Positions 16,425 through 24,292 of a stretch of DNA of 64,000 nt are shown piece after piece; position 1 is the first letter of the stretch, and every line of letters begins with the position of its first letter. The notes beneath the pieces are model-generated. The model had not been told where the DNA came from. It saw nothing but the letters and a program-made list of their open reading frames with translations, and did no database searches. The stretch is taken from positions 620,001-684,000 of the forward strand of contig NZ_QHHQ01000004.1 in NCBI RefSeq assembly GCF_003258595.1. The letters run 5' to 3'. The translations under genes and the position numbers were made by a program. The DNA is from Acuticoccus sediminis. GTDB taxonomy: Bacteria; Pseudomonadota; Alphaproteobacteria; Rhizobiales; Amorphaceae.

Positions 16425-17390
16425 GTGGCGCTGGGGCTCCTGCGGACCATTGGGAGGAGGCTGGCTCTCGGCCTCCTCACCCTCTTCCTGCTGTCGATCG
16501 TGGTGTTCCTCGGCACGCAGGTGCTCCCCGGCAATCCGGGCCGGGCGATCCTCGGCCCCCTCGCCGACGCCAGGGCGGTGGCGGCGCTGAACGAGCAGCT
16601 CGGCGCCAACCGCCCGCCGGTCGAGATCTATCTCGACTGGATGGGCAACATGCTGCAGGGCGACCTCGGCCAGTCCTACACCTTCCGCCAGCCCGTCGCG
16701 CCCTTCATCGGCGCGGCGCTGGTCAACTCGCTGAAGCTCGTCGCCGTGATTTTCGTGATGGTCGTGCCGCTCGGCATCGGCGCGGGCGTGATCGCGGCCC
16801 TCAACGCGGGCAAGACCGTCGACCGCATCGTCTCCATCGCCAGCCTGTCGCTGACGGTCATCCCCGAGTTCGTCTCCTCGATCGTCCTCATCCTCGTCTT
16901 CGCGGTCTTCCTGCGCTGGCTGCCGCTGACGGCCTCCTGGCCGCCGGGCTCGGGCGTGCTGGTGCAGATCCAGCACCTCATCCTGCCGGCGCTGCCGCTC
17001 GTCATCGTCCTCTTCGGCTACATCGCCCGCATGGCCCGGTCGGGGACCATCGAGGCGCTGTCGGCTGACTACACCCGCACCGCGATCCTGAAGGGCCTGC
17101 CCTGGCGCACGGTCCTCAACCGGCACGTCCTGCGCAACGCGCTGCTGCCGACCATCACCGTCATCGCCACCCAGGCCGGCTACGCGCTCGGCGGCCTCGT
17201 CGTCGTCGAGACGCTGTTCCGCTACCAGGGGATCGGCAACCTCGTCCTCACCGCCGCCAAGGGCAAGGACTTCGCCATGCTGCAGGCGGGCGTCCTCACC
17301 ATCGGCGCCTTCTTCATCCTCGTCACGCTGATCGCCGACACGCTCGTCGTCATGCTCAACCCGCGGCTGCGCGCGGGGCTGAAGCGATGA
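16425..17390 (+). CDS. ABC transporter permease, DppB/OppB type
   Basis: A 321-residue inner-membrane protein with six segments. It begins with the usual LRTIGRRLALGLLTLFLLSIVVFLGTQVLPGNP hydrophobic helix and carries the binding-protein-dependent transport signature around residues 205-225 (EALSADYTRTAILKGLPWRTVLNRHVLRNALLPTI), the EAA loop that contacts the ATPase. Starts at a GTG 1 base after the binding-protein stop and overlaps the next permease by 4 bases, so it is fully coupled. Confidence 0.94.
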   Translation: MALGLLRTIGRRLALGLLTLFLLSIVVFLGTQVLPGNPGRAILGPLADARAVAALNEQLGANRPPVEIYLDWMGNMLQGDLGQSYTFRQPVAPFIGAALVNSLKLVAVIFVMVVPLGIGAGVIAALNAGKTVDRIVSIASLSLTVIPEFVSSIVLILVFAVFLRWLPLTASWPPGSGVLVQIQHLILPALPLVIVLFGYIARMARSGTIEALSADYTRTAILKGLPWRTVLNRHVLRNALLPTITVIATQAGYALGGLVVVETLFRYQGIGNLVLTAAKGKDFAMLQAGVLTIGAFFILVTLIADTLVVMLNPRLRAGLKR

Positions 17391-18265
17391 CCGACGCCAC
17401 CGTGACGCCCGCCTCCGCGCACGCCGAACCGGCCCCGGCGAAGGGCCGCTCGAGCCTCGCGATCCTCGTCACGACGCCGACCTTCCTCGTCGGCGCGGCC
17501 ATCGTCCTCTTCTGGGTCTTCTGCGCAATCTTCGGCTATGACATCGTGCCGTACGACCCGTTCGCCGACGACCTCCTCGCCACCCTCGCGCCGCCGTCCG
17601 CCGAGCACTGGTTCGGCACCGACACCATCGGACGCGACGTCTTCTCCCGCGTCATCGCGGGCTCGCGCGACATCCTGCTGATCGCCCCGCTCGCCACCCT
17701 CATCGGCACCGTCACCGGCACCGCCGTCGGCCTGGCGATGGGCTACTTCGGCGGCTGGGTGGACGCCATCATCGGCCGCATCATCGAGGTGATGCTGTCC
17801 CTGCCGCTCATCATCGTCGCGCTGCTGGTGCTCGTCGCGCTGGGGCCGTCGACGCCCACCGTCGTCGTCGTCGTCGGGCTGGTCTTCACGCCCATCGTGG
17901 CGCGCACCGTGCGCGCCGCCGTCCTCGCCGAGCGGCACCTCGACTACGTCGCCGCCGCCTCCGTCCGCGGGGAGAACGCCTTCCACATCATGTTCGTCGA
18001 GATCCTGCCCAACATCTGGCCGCCCATCATCGTCGAGGCGACCGTGCGCCTCGGCTACGCGATCTTCACCATCGCCTCGCTGTCCTTCCTCGGCTTCGGC
18101 GTGCAGCCGCCGGCGCCCGACTGGGGGCTGACGATCTCGGAGAACTACGGCGTCCTCGTCGGCGGCTTCTGGTGGACTGTCGTCCCGGCCACCGTCGCGG
18201 TCGCCTCGCTGGTCGTCGGCGTCAACCTCGTCGCCGAGGCGGTGCAGAAGGCGCTCGCCGAATGA
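17387..18265 (+). CDS. ABC transporter permease, DppC/OppC type
   Basis: A 292-residue second permease. After an Ala/Pro-rich cytosolic lead of about 20 residues it has the conserved first helix, the HWFGTDTIGRDVFSRVIAGSR block diagnostic of DppC/OppC, and the EAA loop ERHLDYVAAASVRGENAFHIMFVEILPNI. About six membrane segments. Pairs with the DppB-type permease and overlaps the ATPase gene by 4 bases (ATGA). Confidence 0.94.
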   Translation: MTDATVTPASAHAEPAPAKGRSSLAILVTTPTFLVGAAIVLFWVFCAIFGYDIVPYDPFADDLLATLAPPSAEHWFGTDTIGRDVFSRVIAGSRDILLIAPLATLIGTVTGTAVGLAMGYFGGWVDAIIGRIIEVMLSLPLIIVALLVLVALGPSTPTVVVVVGLVFTPIVARTVRAAVLAERHLDYVAAASVRGENAFHIMFVEILPNIWPPIIVEATVRLGYAIFTIASLSFLGFGVQPPAPDWGLTISENYGVLVGGFWWTVVPATVAVASLVVGVNLVAEAVQKALAE

Positions 18266-20346
18266 GCGCGCCCTCGCCCGTCGTCGCCCCCGCGAGCCCG
18301 GAGCCCAGGCCGGAGCGGCACCCCGCGCTGGAGCTCGACCGGCTCTCGGTCGACTATCGCGTGCGGGGCCGCGACCTGCCGGTCCTGAAGGACGTCACGC
18401 TCACCATCCGCCGCGGCGAAGCCTACGGGCTCGTCGGCGAATCGGGGTCCGGCAAGTCCACCGTCGCGCTGGCGCTGCAGCGGGTGCTGCCGGCGAACGG
18501 GCGCATCTCGTCCGGCACCGCGAAGGTGCGCGGCTACGACATCGCCACCCTCGACCCGCACGAGCTGCGCAAGGTCCGCGCCCGCGAGATCGCCATGGTC
18601 TTCCAGGACCCCGGCAAGGCGCTGAACCCGTCCCTCACCATCGGCCGGCAGATGTCGGAGGTGTTCGAGATCCTCGGCGCCAGCCGCGGCGACGCCTGGA
18701 CACGCGGCGAGGAGATGCTCGCCAGGGTCCGCATCTCCGGCCCATCTCGCGTCATGGCGAGCTACCCGCACCAGCTCTCCGGCGGCATGCAGCAGCGCGT
18801 CGTCATCGCGATGGCGCTCGCCAAGGACCCCGCCCTCCTCATCCTCGACGAGCCGACGACGGGTCTCGACGCCACCATCGAGGCGGAGGTCCTCGACCTC
18901 GTCCAGGCGCTGCGGCGCGAGTTCGGCGCCTCGATCCTCTTCATCAGCCACAACCTCGGCGCCATCGCGGGGCTCTGCGACCGCGTCGGCGTCCTCTACG
19001 CGGGGCGGCTCGTCGAGGAGGGCGACGCGCGCGAGATCTTCGCCCGGCCGCGCCACCCCTACACCGCCGGGCTTCTGCGCTGCCTGCCGCGCGCGGGAAT
19101 CCGCAAGGGCGAAGGCCAGCTCGACACGATCCCCGGCTTCCCGCCGCCGCCGGGCTCCATCCCCGTCGGCTGTGTCTTCGCGCCCCGCTGCGGCCTCGCG
19201 CGCGACCGCTGCCGTACCGAGACGCCGCCGCTCTACGGCGTCGGCCCCGGCCACGGCAGCCGCTGCCACTTCCACGACGAGGTGCACGAGCTGCCCCATG
19301 TCGGCACCGTCGCCGCCGTCGCCGAGACGCACGGCGACGCGCCGCCCGTGATCGAGCTCGAACACCTATCCAAGACCTACATGCTGGGCTCGCGGCCGAT
19401 CTACGCGCTGCGGGACGTCAACTTGACCCTCGGCGCGGGGGAGACCCTCGGGCTCGTCGGCGAGTCGGGGTCCGGGAAGTCGACCCTCGCCAACCTCCTC
19501 CTCGGCCTCGTCGAGCACGACGACGGCGGCGCCATCAGGATCGACGGCCGCACGGTGCCGCCGAGCGTCAAGAGGCGCACGCGGGAGCAGGTGAAGGCGC
19601 TCCAGATCGTCTTCCAGAACCCGGACTCGGCGCTCAACCGCGCCCACACGGTCCGGCACCTCATCGGCCGGGCGGTGAAGAAGCTGGCGGGGCTGACAGG
19701 CAAGGCCCGCGAGGCGGAGATCACACGCCTCGTCGAGGCCGTCCGCCTCACCCCGCGCCAGCTCCCCGCCCGGCCGCGCCAGCTCTCCGGCGGCATGAAG
19801 CAGCGCGTCGCCGTCGCCCGCGCCTTCGCCGCCGCGCCCCGCGTCGTCGTCTGCGACGAGCCGACCTCGGCACTCGACGTCTCGGTCCAGTCGGCGATCC
19901 TCAATCTCCTCACCGAACTGCAGCGCGAGCGGGGCGTCTCCTACATCCTCATCAGCCACGACCTCGGCGTCGTGCGCCACCTGTCGGACCGGATCGCGGT
20001 GCTCTACCTCGGCCGGATCATGGAGATCGGGCCGGCCTCGGCGGTCCTCGAAGGGCCGCACCACCCCTACACCGAGGCGCTCCTGTCGGCCGCGCCGACC
20101 ATCACCGGCGAGCGCGGGACCCGGATCCGCCTCACCGGCGAGATCCCGAGCCCGCTCAACCCGCCGACCGGCTGCGTCTTCAACACCCGCTGCCCGCGCA
20201 AGTTCGGCAGCATCTGCGAGACCGAAGAACCGCCGCTCGCCACCGACGGCGACGGGCACGCGATCCGCTGCCACCTCCCGCGCGAAAGTCTCGGCCGCGT
20301 CGGCGGTCCGCCGCCGGACCCGCGGCACGACCCAGCCGGCGCCTGA
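18262..20346 (+). CDS. Fused dipeptide-type ABC transporter ATP-binding protein (DppD-DppF in one chain)
   Basis: A 694-residue protein holding two complete ATPase domains. Domain 1 (about residues 25-330) has Walker A GESGSGKST, signature LSGGMQQRV, and Walker B LLILDEPTTGLD. Domain 2 (about 355-680) has GESGSGKST, LSGGMKQRV and VVCDEPTSALD. Each is followed by the oligopeptide/dipeptide C-terminal zone with cysteines (CVFAPRCGLARDRC and CVFNTRCPRKF), which in this family can bind an iron-sulfur cluster. DppD and DppF are separate in most operons; here they are joined. Start ATG at 18262 overlaps the permease stop. Both halves keep all catalytic motifs. Confidence 0.93.
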   Translation: MSAPSPVVAPASPEPRPERHPALELDRLSVDYRVRGRDLPVLKDVTLTIRRGEAYGLVGESGSGKSTVALALQRVLPANGRISSGTAKVRGYDIATLDPHELRKVRAREIAMVFQDPGKALNPSLTIGRQMSEVFEILGASRGDAWTRGEEMLARVRISGPSRVMASYPHQLSGGMQQRVVIAMALAKDPALLILDEPTTGLDATIEAEVLDLVQALRREFGASILFISHNLGAIAGLCDRVGVLYAGRLVEEGDAREIFARPRHPYTAGLLRCLPRAGIRKGEGQLDTIPGFPPPPGSIPVGCVFAPRCGLARDRCRTETPPLYGVGPGHGSRCHFHDEVHELPHVGTVAAVAETHGDAPPVIELEHLSKTYMLGSRPIYALRDVNLTLGAGETLGLVGESGSGKSTLANLLLGLVEHDDGGAIRIDGRTVPPSVKRRTREQVKALQIVFQNPDSALNRAHTVRHLIGRAVKKLAGLTGKAREAEITRLVEAVRLTPRQLPARPRQLSGGMKQRVAVARAFAAAPRVVVCDEPTSALDVSVQSAILNLLTELQRERGVSYILISHDLGVVRHLSDRIAVLYLGRIMEIGPASAVLEGPHHPYTEALLSAAPTITGERGTRIRLTGEIPSPLNPPTGCVFNTRCPRKFGSICETEEPPLATDGDGHAIRCHLPRESLGRVGGPPPDPRHDPAGA

Positions 20347-20410
20347 GGCGTCCGGCACCGCCGGTCGAGGGGGTTCCCCCCTCGCGCTCCCTCCGTCTCG
20401 CCGACGGGCA

Positions 20411-20455
20411 GGGGTTGGGGAGAGATGACCGCTCCGCGGTCCCTTCCCCAACCCC
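20411..20455. repeat. Intergenic inverted repeat with nested hairpin
   Basis: GGGGTTGGGGA (20411-20421) is perfectly matched by TCCCCAACCCC (20445-20455). Inside, GACCGC (20427-20432) and GCGGTC (20436-20441) form a second hairpin with a 3-base loop. The element lies between the convergent ATPase and LysR genes and has the look of a dispersed REP-like unit (the GGGGTTGGGGAGAG word is frequent in GC-rich alphaproteobacterial intergenic repeats, from general knowledge). It could also serve as a transcription stop. Confidence 0.65.
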
Positions 20456-20476
20456 GGGTCCAGCGTGGGCCGGGCT

Positions 20477-20536
20477 GCGGGCCTGTCAATGGTAAAGGCT
20501 TCGCCCGCCGCTGCGCGGCGCCATTGACAGGCCCGC
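20477..20536. repeat. Perfect 16-base inverted repeat with 28-base loop
   Basis: GCGGGCCTGTCAATGG (20477-20492) is perfectly complemented by CCATTGACAGGCCCGC (20521-20536). The loop itself contains CGCCG/CGGCG (20506-20510 and 20516-20520). The structure ends 31 bases before the LysR stop, between convergent genes. It may be a mobile repeat unit, a bidirectional terminator, or both. There is no T-run. Confidence 0.7.
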
Positions 20537-20567
20537 ATCCCTCCGGTCGCCACACCGTTCGGCGGCT

Positions 20568-21572
20568 CTAGGGGGCCGGCGCCGTCGGCGGGAGCGGCGG
20601 CCGGGGGCCGCCGCCGGCGAAGCGGTTGATCAGGAACGAGCGGAACAGCGCGATCGCCGGATCGTGCAGGTCGTCCGGATGGAGCGTCAGGTAGTAGCCG
20701 TAGGCGGTGTCGACCGTCGGCCCGACGGTGACGAGGCGGCCCGCGTCGACCTCGCGCTGCCACGTGCCGTCGTCGATCAGGACGACGCCGCCGCCGGCCA
20801 TCGCCCACTGCACGGCGAGCGCCTCCGTGTCGAACGCGAGGCCGCGCCGCTCGTCGACGCTCAGCCCGCGCTGGCGCGCGTAGTCCGCCCAGAAGACGCC
20901 GAACGGCTCGTTCTCCAGCTTCACATGCAGCAGCTCCGCCTGCTGCAGGAAGTCGTCGAGCGACCGGCCCGCCGCCGCGGCCGCCACCTCCGGCGAGCAC
21001 GCCGGCGTGCAGCTCACCGTCCACAGGAGGTCGCGCACGCGGTCGTCGACACGCGGCTTGTCGAACACCACCGCGACGTCGAGCGCGCGCGAGGCCGGCA
21101 GCCCCACCCCGTTGGAGGACGACACGTCGATCAGGACGCCCGGGAACGCGGCACGGAAGGCCTTGAGGAGGTCGACGCCGAAGACCGTCAGGAACGTCGG
21201 CGGCATGTGCACCCTGAGGAGGCGCGGGCCGGCGCCCTCCTGCCTGAGGCCGCGGATGGTCTGCTCGATCCGGTCGAACGAGCCGGTCAGCACCGGCAGG
21301 AGCGCCGCCCCCGCCGGCGTCAGCGCCACCCCGCTCGGCCTGCGCTCCAGGAGGCGCCGGCCGATCAGCTCCTCGAGCCGCCCGACATGCCGCGACAGCG
21401 CGCTCTGCGACACGTGCAGCGACGCCGCCGCCGCGGTGAACGAACGCTCCCGCGCCACCGCCTCGAACGCGCGCAGCGCGTTGAGGGGGAGCCAGATGCG
21501 CTGGCTGGCGGCGCTGGGCGCGCCCTCCGGCCCGCCCGCCCGGTCCTCCCGCTCGCTTGCCCGTCGCGACAT
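20568..21572 (-). CDS. LysR family transcriptional regulator, GcvA-like
   Basis: About 334 residues. The N-terminal winged helix starts near residue 26 (LPLNALRAFEAVARERSFTAAAASLHVSQSALSRHVGRLEELIGRRLLERRPSGVALTPAG), followed by a linker helix and the two-lobed inducer domain. The LNALRAFEAVAR start and the lack of long N-extension homology place it with GcvA-like LysR proteins; the first 25 residues are variable. I use the ATG at 21572 (GAGG 6 bases before it) rather than the in-frame TTG 4 codons upstream. It is divergent from the Rieske oxygenase gene, the classical LysR arrangement, and so probably controls the amine oxidation cluster. Confidence 0.92.
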   Translation of the reverse strand: MSRRASEREDRAGGPEGAPSAASQRIWLPLNALRAFEAVARERSFTAAAASLHVSQSALSRHVGRLEELIGRRLLERRPSGVALTPAGAALLPVLTGSFDRIEQTIRGLRQEGAGPRLLRVHMPPTFLTVFGVDLLKAFRAAFPGVLIDVSSSNGVGLPASRALDVAVVFDKPRVDDRVRDLLWTVSCTPACSPEVAAAAAGRSLDDFLQQAELLHVKLENEPFGVFWADYARQRGLSVDERRGLAFDTEALAVQWAMAGGGVVLIDDGTWQREVDAGRLVTVGPTVDTAYGYYLTLHPDDLHDPAIALFRSFLINRFAGGGPRPPLPPTAPAP

Positions 21573-21581
21573 CCGTTGCCT

Positions 21582-21613
21582 CAATTCGATGGCGCCATGA
21601 TAAAATAGAATTG
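21582..21613. promoter_or_regulatory. Divergent LysR/Rieske control region with nested dyads
   Basis: CAATTC (21582-21587) and GAATTG (21608-21613) form an inverted repeat that encloses the perfect palindrome ATGGCGCCAT (21589-21598). The sequence then becomes A+T-rich (ATAAAATAG). Its place 10-40 bases upstream of the LysR start and about 65-95 before the Rieske start fits a LysR recognition and activation site. Confidence 0.45.
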
Positions 21614-21676
21614 GAGCGCCTCTGACATCCCTGCTTAAATCTTAGCGTCGCACAGGATGTGGGCAGGGAGACGGGG

Positions 21677-23008
21677 ATGCTCGACCTAGCGAGGATCGGC
21701 GGTCTTTTGGGCGAGTGCAAGCCCGGGCACACGCTGCCGCAGGATCTCTACAACAGTCCCGAAGTCTACCGGTTCGATCTGCAGGCCGTCTTCGCCGGCA
21801 CCTGGCTGCTGGCCGGCTTCTCCTGCGAGGTCGCCTCCGCCCGCAACTACCTGGCGCTGACCCTCGCCGGATCCCCCGTCGTCCTCACCCGCGGCATGGA
21901 CGGCGTGCTGCGCGGCTTCCACAACGCCTGCCGCCACCGCGGCGCCCAGGTGTGCCCGGACGGTGCCGGCCGCCGCGCGCGGCTCACCTGCCCCTACCAC
22001 CAGTGGGTCTACGACCTCGAGGGCAAGCTCGTCCACGCCCGCAACATGCAGCCCGGCTTCGACCCCGCCGGGCACGGCCTGCGTCCGATCCACGTGCGGG
22101 AGGTGGCCGGCGCGATCTTCGTCTGCCTCGCCGACGAGGCCCCGGCGTTCGAACGGTTCCGCGCCGAGCTCGAACCGCTGCTCGCCCCGCACAACCTCGG
22201 CAATGCCAAGGTCGCCTACGAGAACACCCTCCTCGAGCGCGGCAACTGGAAGCTCGTGATGGAGAACGCGCGCGAGTGCTACCACTGCGCGACGGGCCAT
22301 CCGGAACTCTGCCTCACCTTCCCGATCGACGACCTCGGCGACACGATGGCCCAGGGCGGCAACGCGCACTACGATGCCTTCGCCGCGCGCGTCCGCGCCA
22401 ACGGCCTCGGCATCGGCCCCTACTTCGGCCCCTGGTGGCAGATCGAGCGCTTTCCGCTGAAGGCGGGGCACCTCTCCCTCACCATCGACGGCAAGCTCGC
22501 AGTGAACAGGCTGATGGTGGACGCCGACACGGCCGACATCGGCTCGCTGCGCTGGGCGGTCGAGCCGCACTCCTTCTGCCACTCCACCGCCGACCAGACG
22601 GTCTACTTCTCGGCGATGCCCATCGCGCCGAACGAGACGGTCGTCACCTGCAAGTGGCTCGTCCACAAGGACGCGGTCGAGGGCGTCGACTACGACGTCG
22701 AGCGGATGACGCACCTCTGGAACGTCACCAACATGCAGGACCGCGACCTCGTCGAGAACAACCAGCGCGGGGTCAACTCGTTCGGCTACGTGCCGGGGCC
22801 GTACAACGGCGCGGACGAGAGCTACGTGAAGCGCTTCATCGACTTCTACCTCGACACCGCGTGCCGCTACGTCTCCGCCCGCGCCGGGTTCGAGCCGCTG
22901 CCGGAGCGCCTGGTGCGCAACGACCGAGACGAGCTCGTCCCGCTGGCGTTGCGGGACGCCGCCAACGACGAATACGCCGCCTACCACCCGGGTGCTGCCC
23001 ACCTATGA
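21677..23008 (+). CDS. Rieske [2Fe-2S] non-heme iron oxygenase, alpha subunit (betaine demethylase-like)
   Basis: A 443-residue oxygenase. The Rieske cluster ligands are Cys85, His87, Cys105 and His108 (CRHRG and CPYHQW). The mononuclear iron site is in ENARECYHCATGHPEL, with Glu200 as the bridging acid and His203/His208 as ligands. The CYHCxxxHPELC form resembles GbcA/stachydrine-demethylase-type enzymes that remove methyl groups from quaternary amines, rather than ring hydroxylases. ATG at 21677 has GGGAG upstream; 6 extra in-frame codons exist. It overlaps the PLP-enzyme gene by 4 bases. No beta subunit or dedicated reductase is next to it, so electrons must come from elsewhere. Demethylation is inferred. 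Confidence 0.88.
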   Translation: MLDLARIGGLLGECKPGHTLPQDLYNSPEVYRFDLQAVFAGTWLLAGFSCEVASARNYLALTLAGSPVVLTRGMDGVLRGFHNACRHRGAQVCPDGAGRRARLTCPYHQWVYDLEGKLVHARNMQPGFDPAGHGLRPIHVREVAGAIFVCLADEAPAFERFRAELEPLLAPHNLGNAKVAYENTLLERGNWKLVMENARECYHCATGHPELCLTFPIDDLGDTMAQGGNAHYDAFAARVRANGLGIGPYFGPWWQIERFPLKAGHLSLTIDGKLAVNRLMVDADTADIGSLRWAVEPHSFCHSTADQTVYFSAMPIAPNETVVTCKWLVHKDAVEGVDYDVERMTHLWNVTNMQDRDLVENNQRGVNSFGYVPGPYNGADESYVKRFIDFYLDTACRYVSARAGFEPLPERLVRNDRDELVPLALRDAANDEYAAYHPGAAHL

Positions 23009-24270
23009 CCGAACGACCGGAGCGGCCCGCCGGGCCGCAGCCGCACCACCCCGAGACGATGGCGGTCGGCCACGGCTACGACGCCGCGGCCGCCTTCGGC
23101 GCGATCAAGCCGCCCATCGTCCTCACCTCGACCTTCACCTACCCGACCGCAGGCGCCGCGAAGGAGGCGCATCGCACCTTCTTCGAGACCGCGTCGCCCG
23201 ACGAGGCCGAGTACATCTACGCCCGCCTCGACCATCCGAACCTCAGGATGGTGCAGGAGCGCTTCGCCGCGCTCGACGGTGCCGAGGCGTGCGCGGCCTT
23301 CTCGTCCGGGATGGCGGCGATCTCCGCGACGCTCCTCGCCACCGTGCGCCCCGGCGACACCGTGGTGCACACCGCACCGCTCTACGGCGGCACGCTGGGG
23401 CTGCTGACCGGCCTTCTGGCGGGTCTCGGCGTGCGTTCCTTCGCGATCCCCGACGCGCTCTCCCCCGCCAGCATCGCCGAGACGATGGGCGTCGCGGTGA
23501 CCAAGGGCCGCCTCTCGGTCGTCCTTGTCGAGTCGCCGGCGAACCCGACCGCGGGGCTCGCCGACATCCGCGCGGTCGTCGGAGCCGCCAACGCACTGGG
23601 CCGCAGCGACCACCGGCCGCTGGTGCTGGTGGACAACACCTTCCTCGGCCCCTTCGGCCAGCGGCCGCTCGAGGAGGGCGCCGACCTTTCTGTGACCTCG
23701 CTCACCAAGTACGCCGGCGGCCACTCCGACCTGCTGGGCGGGGCGGTCACCGGCTCGGCCGCCGCGGTCGTGCCGGTGCGCAGGCTGCGCACGTCGCTCG
23801 GCACCCACCTCGACCCGTTCTCCTGCTGGATGATGCTGCGCTCGCTGGAGACGCTGCCGCTCCGCGCCGAGCGGACCGCCCGCAACGCCGCGACGGTCGC
23901 CGCCTTCCTGAGGGACCACCCCAAGGTGCGCGACGTGACCTACCTCGGCTTCCTCCCGGAGGGCTCGGCGGCGCGGGCCGTGTTTGAGCGGCAGTGCCGC
24001 AGCGCGGGCTCCACCTTCTCCTTCCGCATCGCCGGCGGCGAAAGGGAAGCGTTCGCGATGCTCGACCGCTTGCGCGTCATCCGGATGGCGGTCAGCCTTG
24101 GCGGGACGGAGACGCTGATCTGCCACTCCGCCACCACCACGCACTACTCCGTCGCGCCGGAGGTGCGCGCGGCGGTGGGCGTCGACGATTCGGCGCTGCG
24201 CATCTCGATCGGCATCGAGCACCCGGACGATCTCGTCGCCGACCTCGACCAGGCCCTCGCGGCCGTCTGA
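23005..24270 (+). CDS. Cys/Met metabolism PLP-dependent enzyme (cystathionine gamma-lyase/methionine gamma-lyase family)
   Basis: A 421-residue fold-type I PLP enzyme. The family blocks are YIYARLDHPNLRMVQERFAALDGAE, FSSGMAAISATLLATVRPGDTVV, VVLVESPANPTAGLADI, LVDNTF, and SVTSLTKYAGGHSDLLGG with Lys235 as the Schiff-base lysine. The C-terminal VSLGGTETLICHSATTTH is the conserved SLGG..L..HPA-like substrate carboxylate site. Members do gamma- or beta-elimination or replacement on amino acids, often sulfur-containing. Translation is coupled to the Rieske gene (ATGA overlap), so both probably act on one pathway. The YARLDHPN variant differs from the usual YSRxxNPT, so the exact reaction is open. 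Confidence 0.88.
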   Translation: MTERPERPAGPQPHHPETMAVGHGYDAAAAFGAIKPPIVLTSTFTYPTAGAAKEAHRTFFETASPDEAEYIYARLDHPNLRMVQERFAALDGAEACAAFSSGMAAISATLLATVRPGDTVVHTAPLYGGTLGLLTGLLAGLGVRSFAIPDALSPASIAETMGVAVTKGRLSVVLVESPANPTAGLADIRAVVGAANALGRSDHRPLVLVDNTFLGPFGQRPLEEGADLSVTSLTKYAGGHSDLLGGAVTGSAAAVVPVRRLRTSLGTHLDPFSCWMMLRSLETLPLRAERTARNAATVAAFLRDHPKVRDVTYLGFLPEGSAARAVFERQCRSAGSTFSFRIAGGEREAFAMLDRLRVIRMAVSLGGTETLICHSATTTHYSVAPEVRAAVGVDDSALRISIGIEHPDDLVADLDQALAAV

Positions 24271-24292
24271 CCCCATCCCCGGACCCGAGCGC

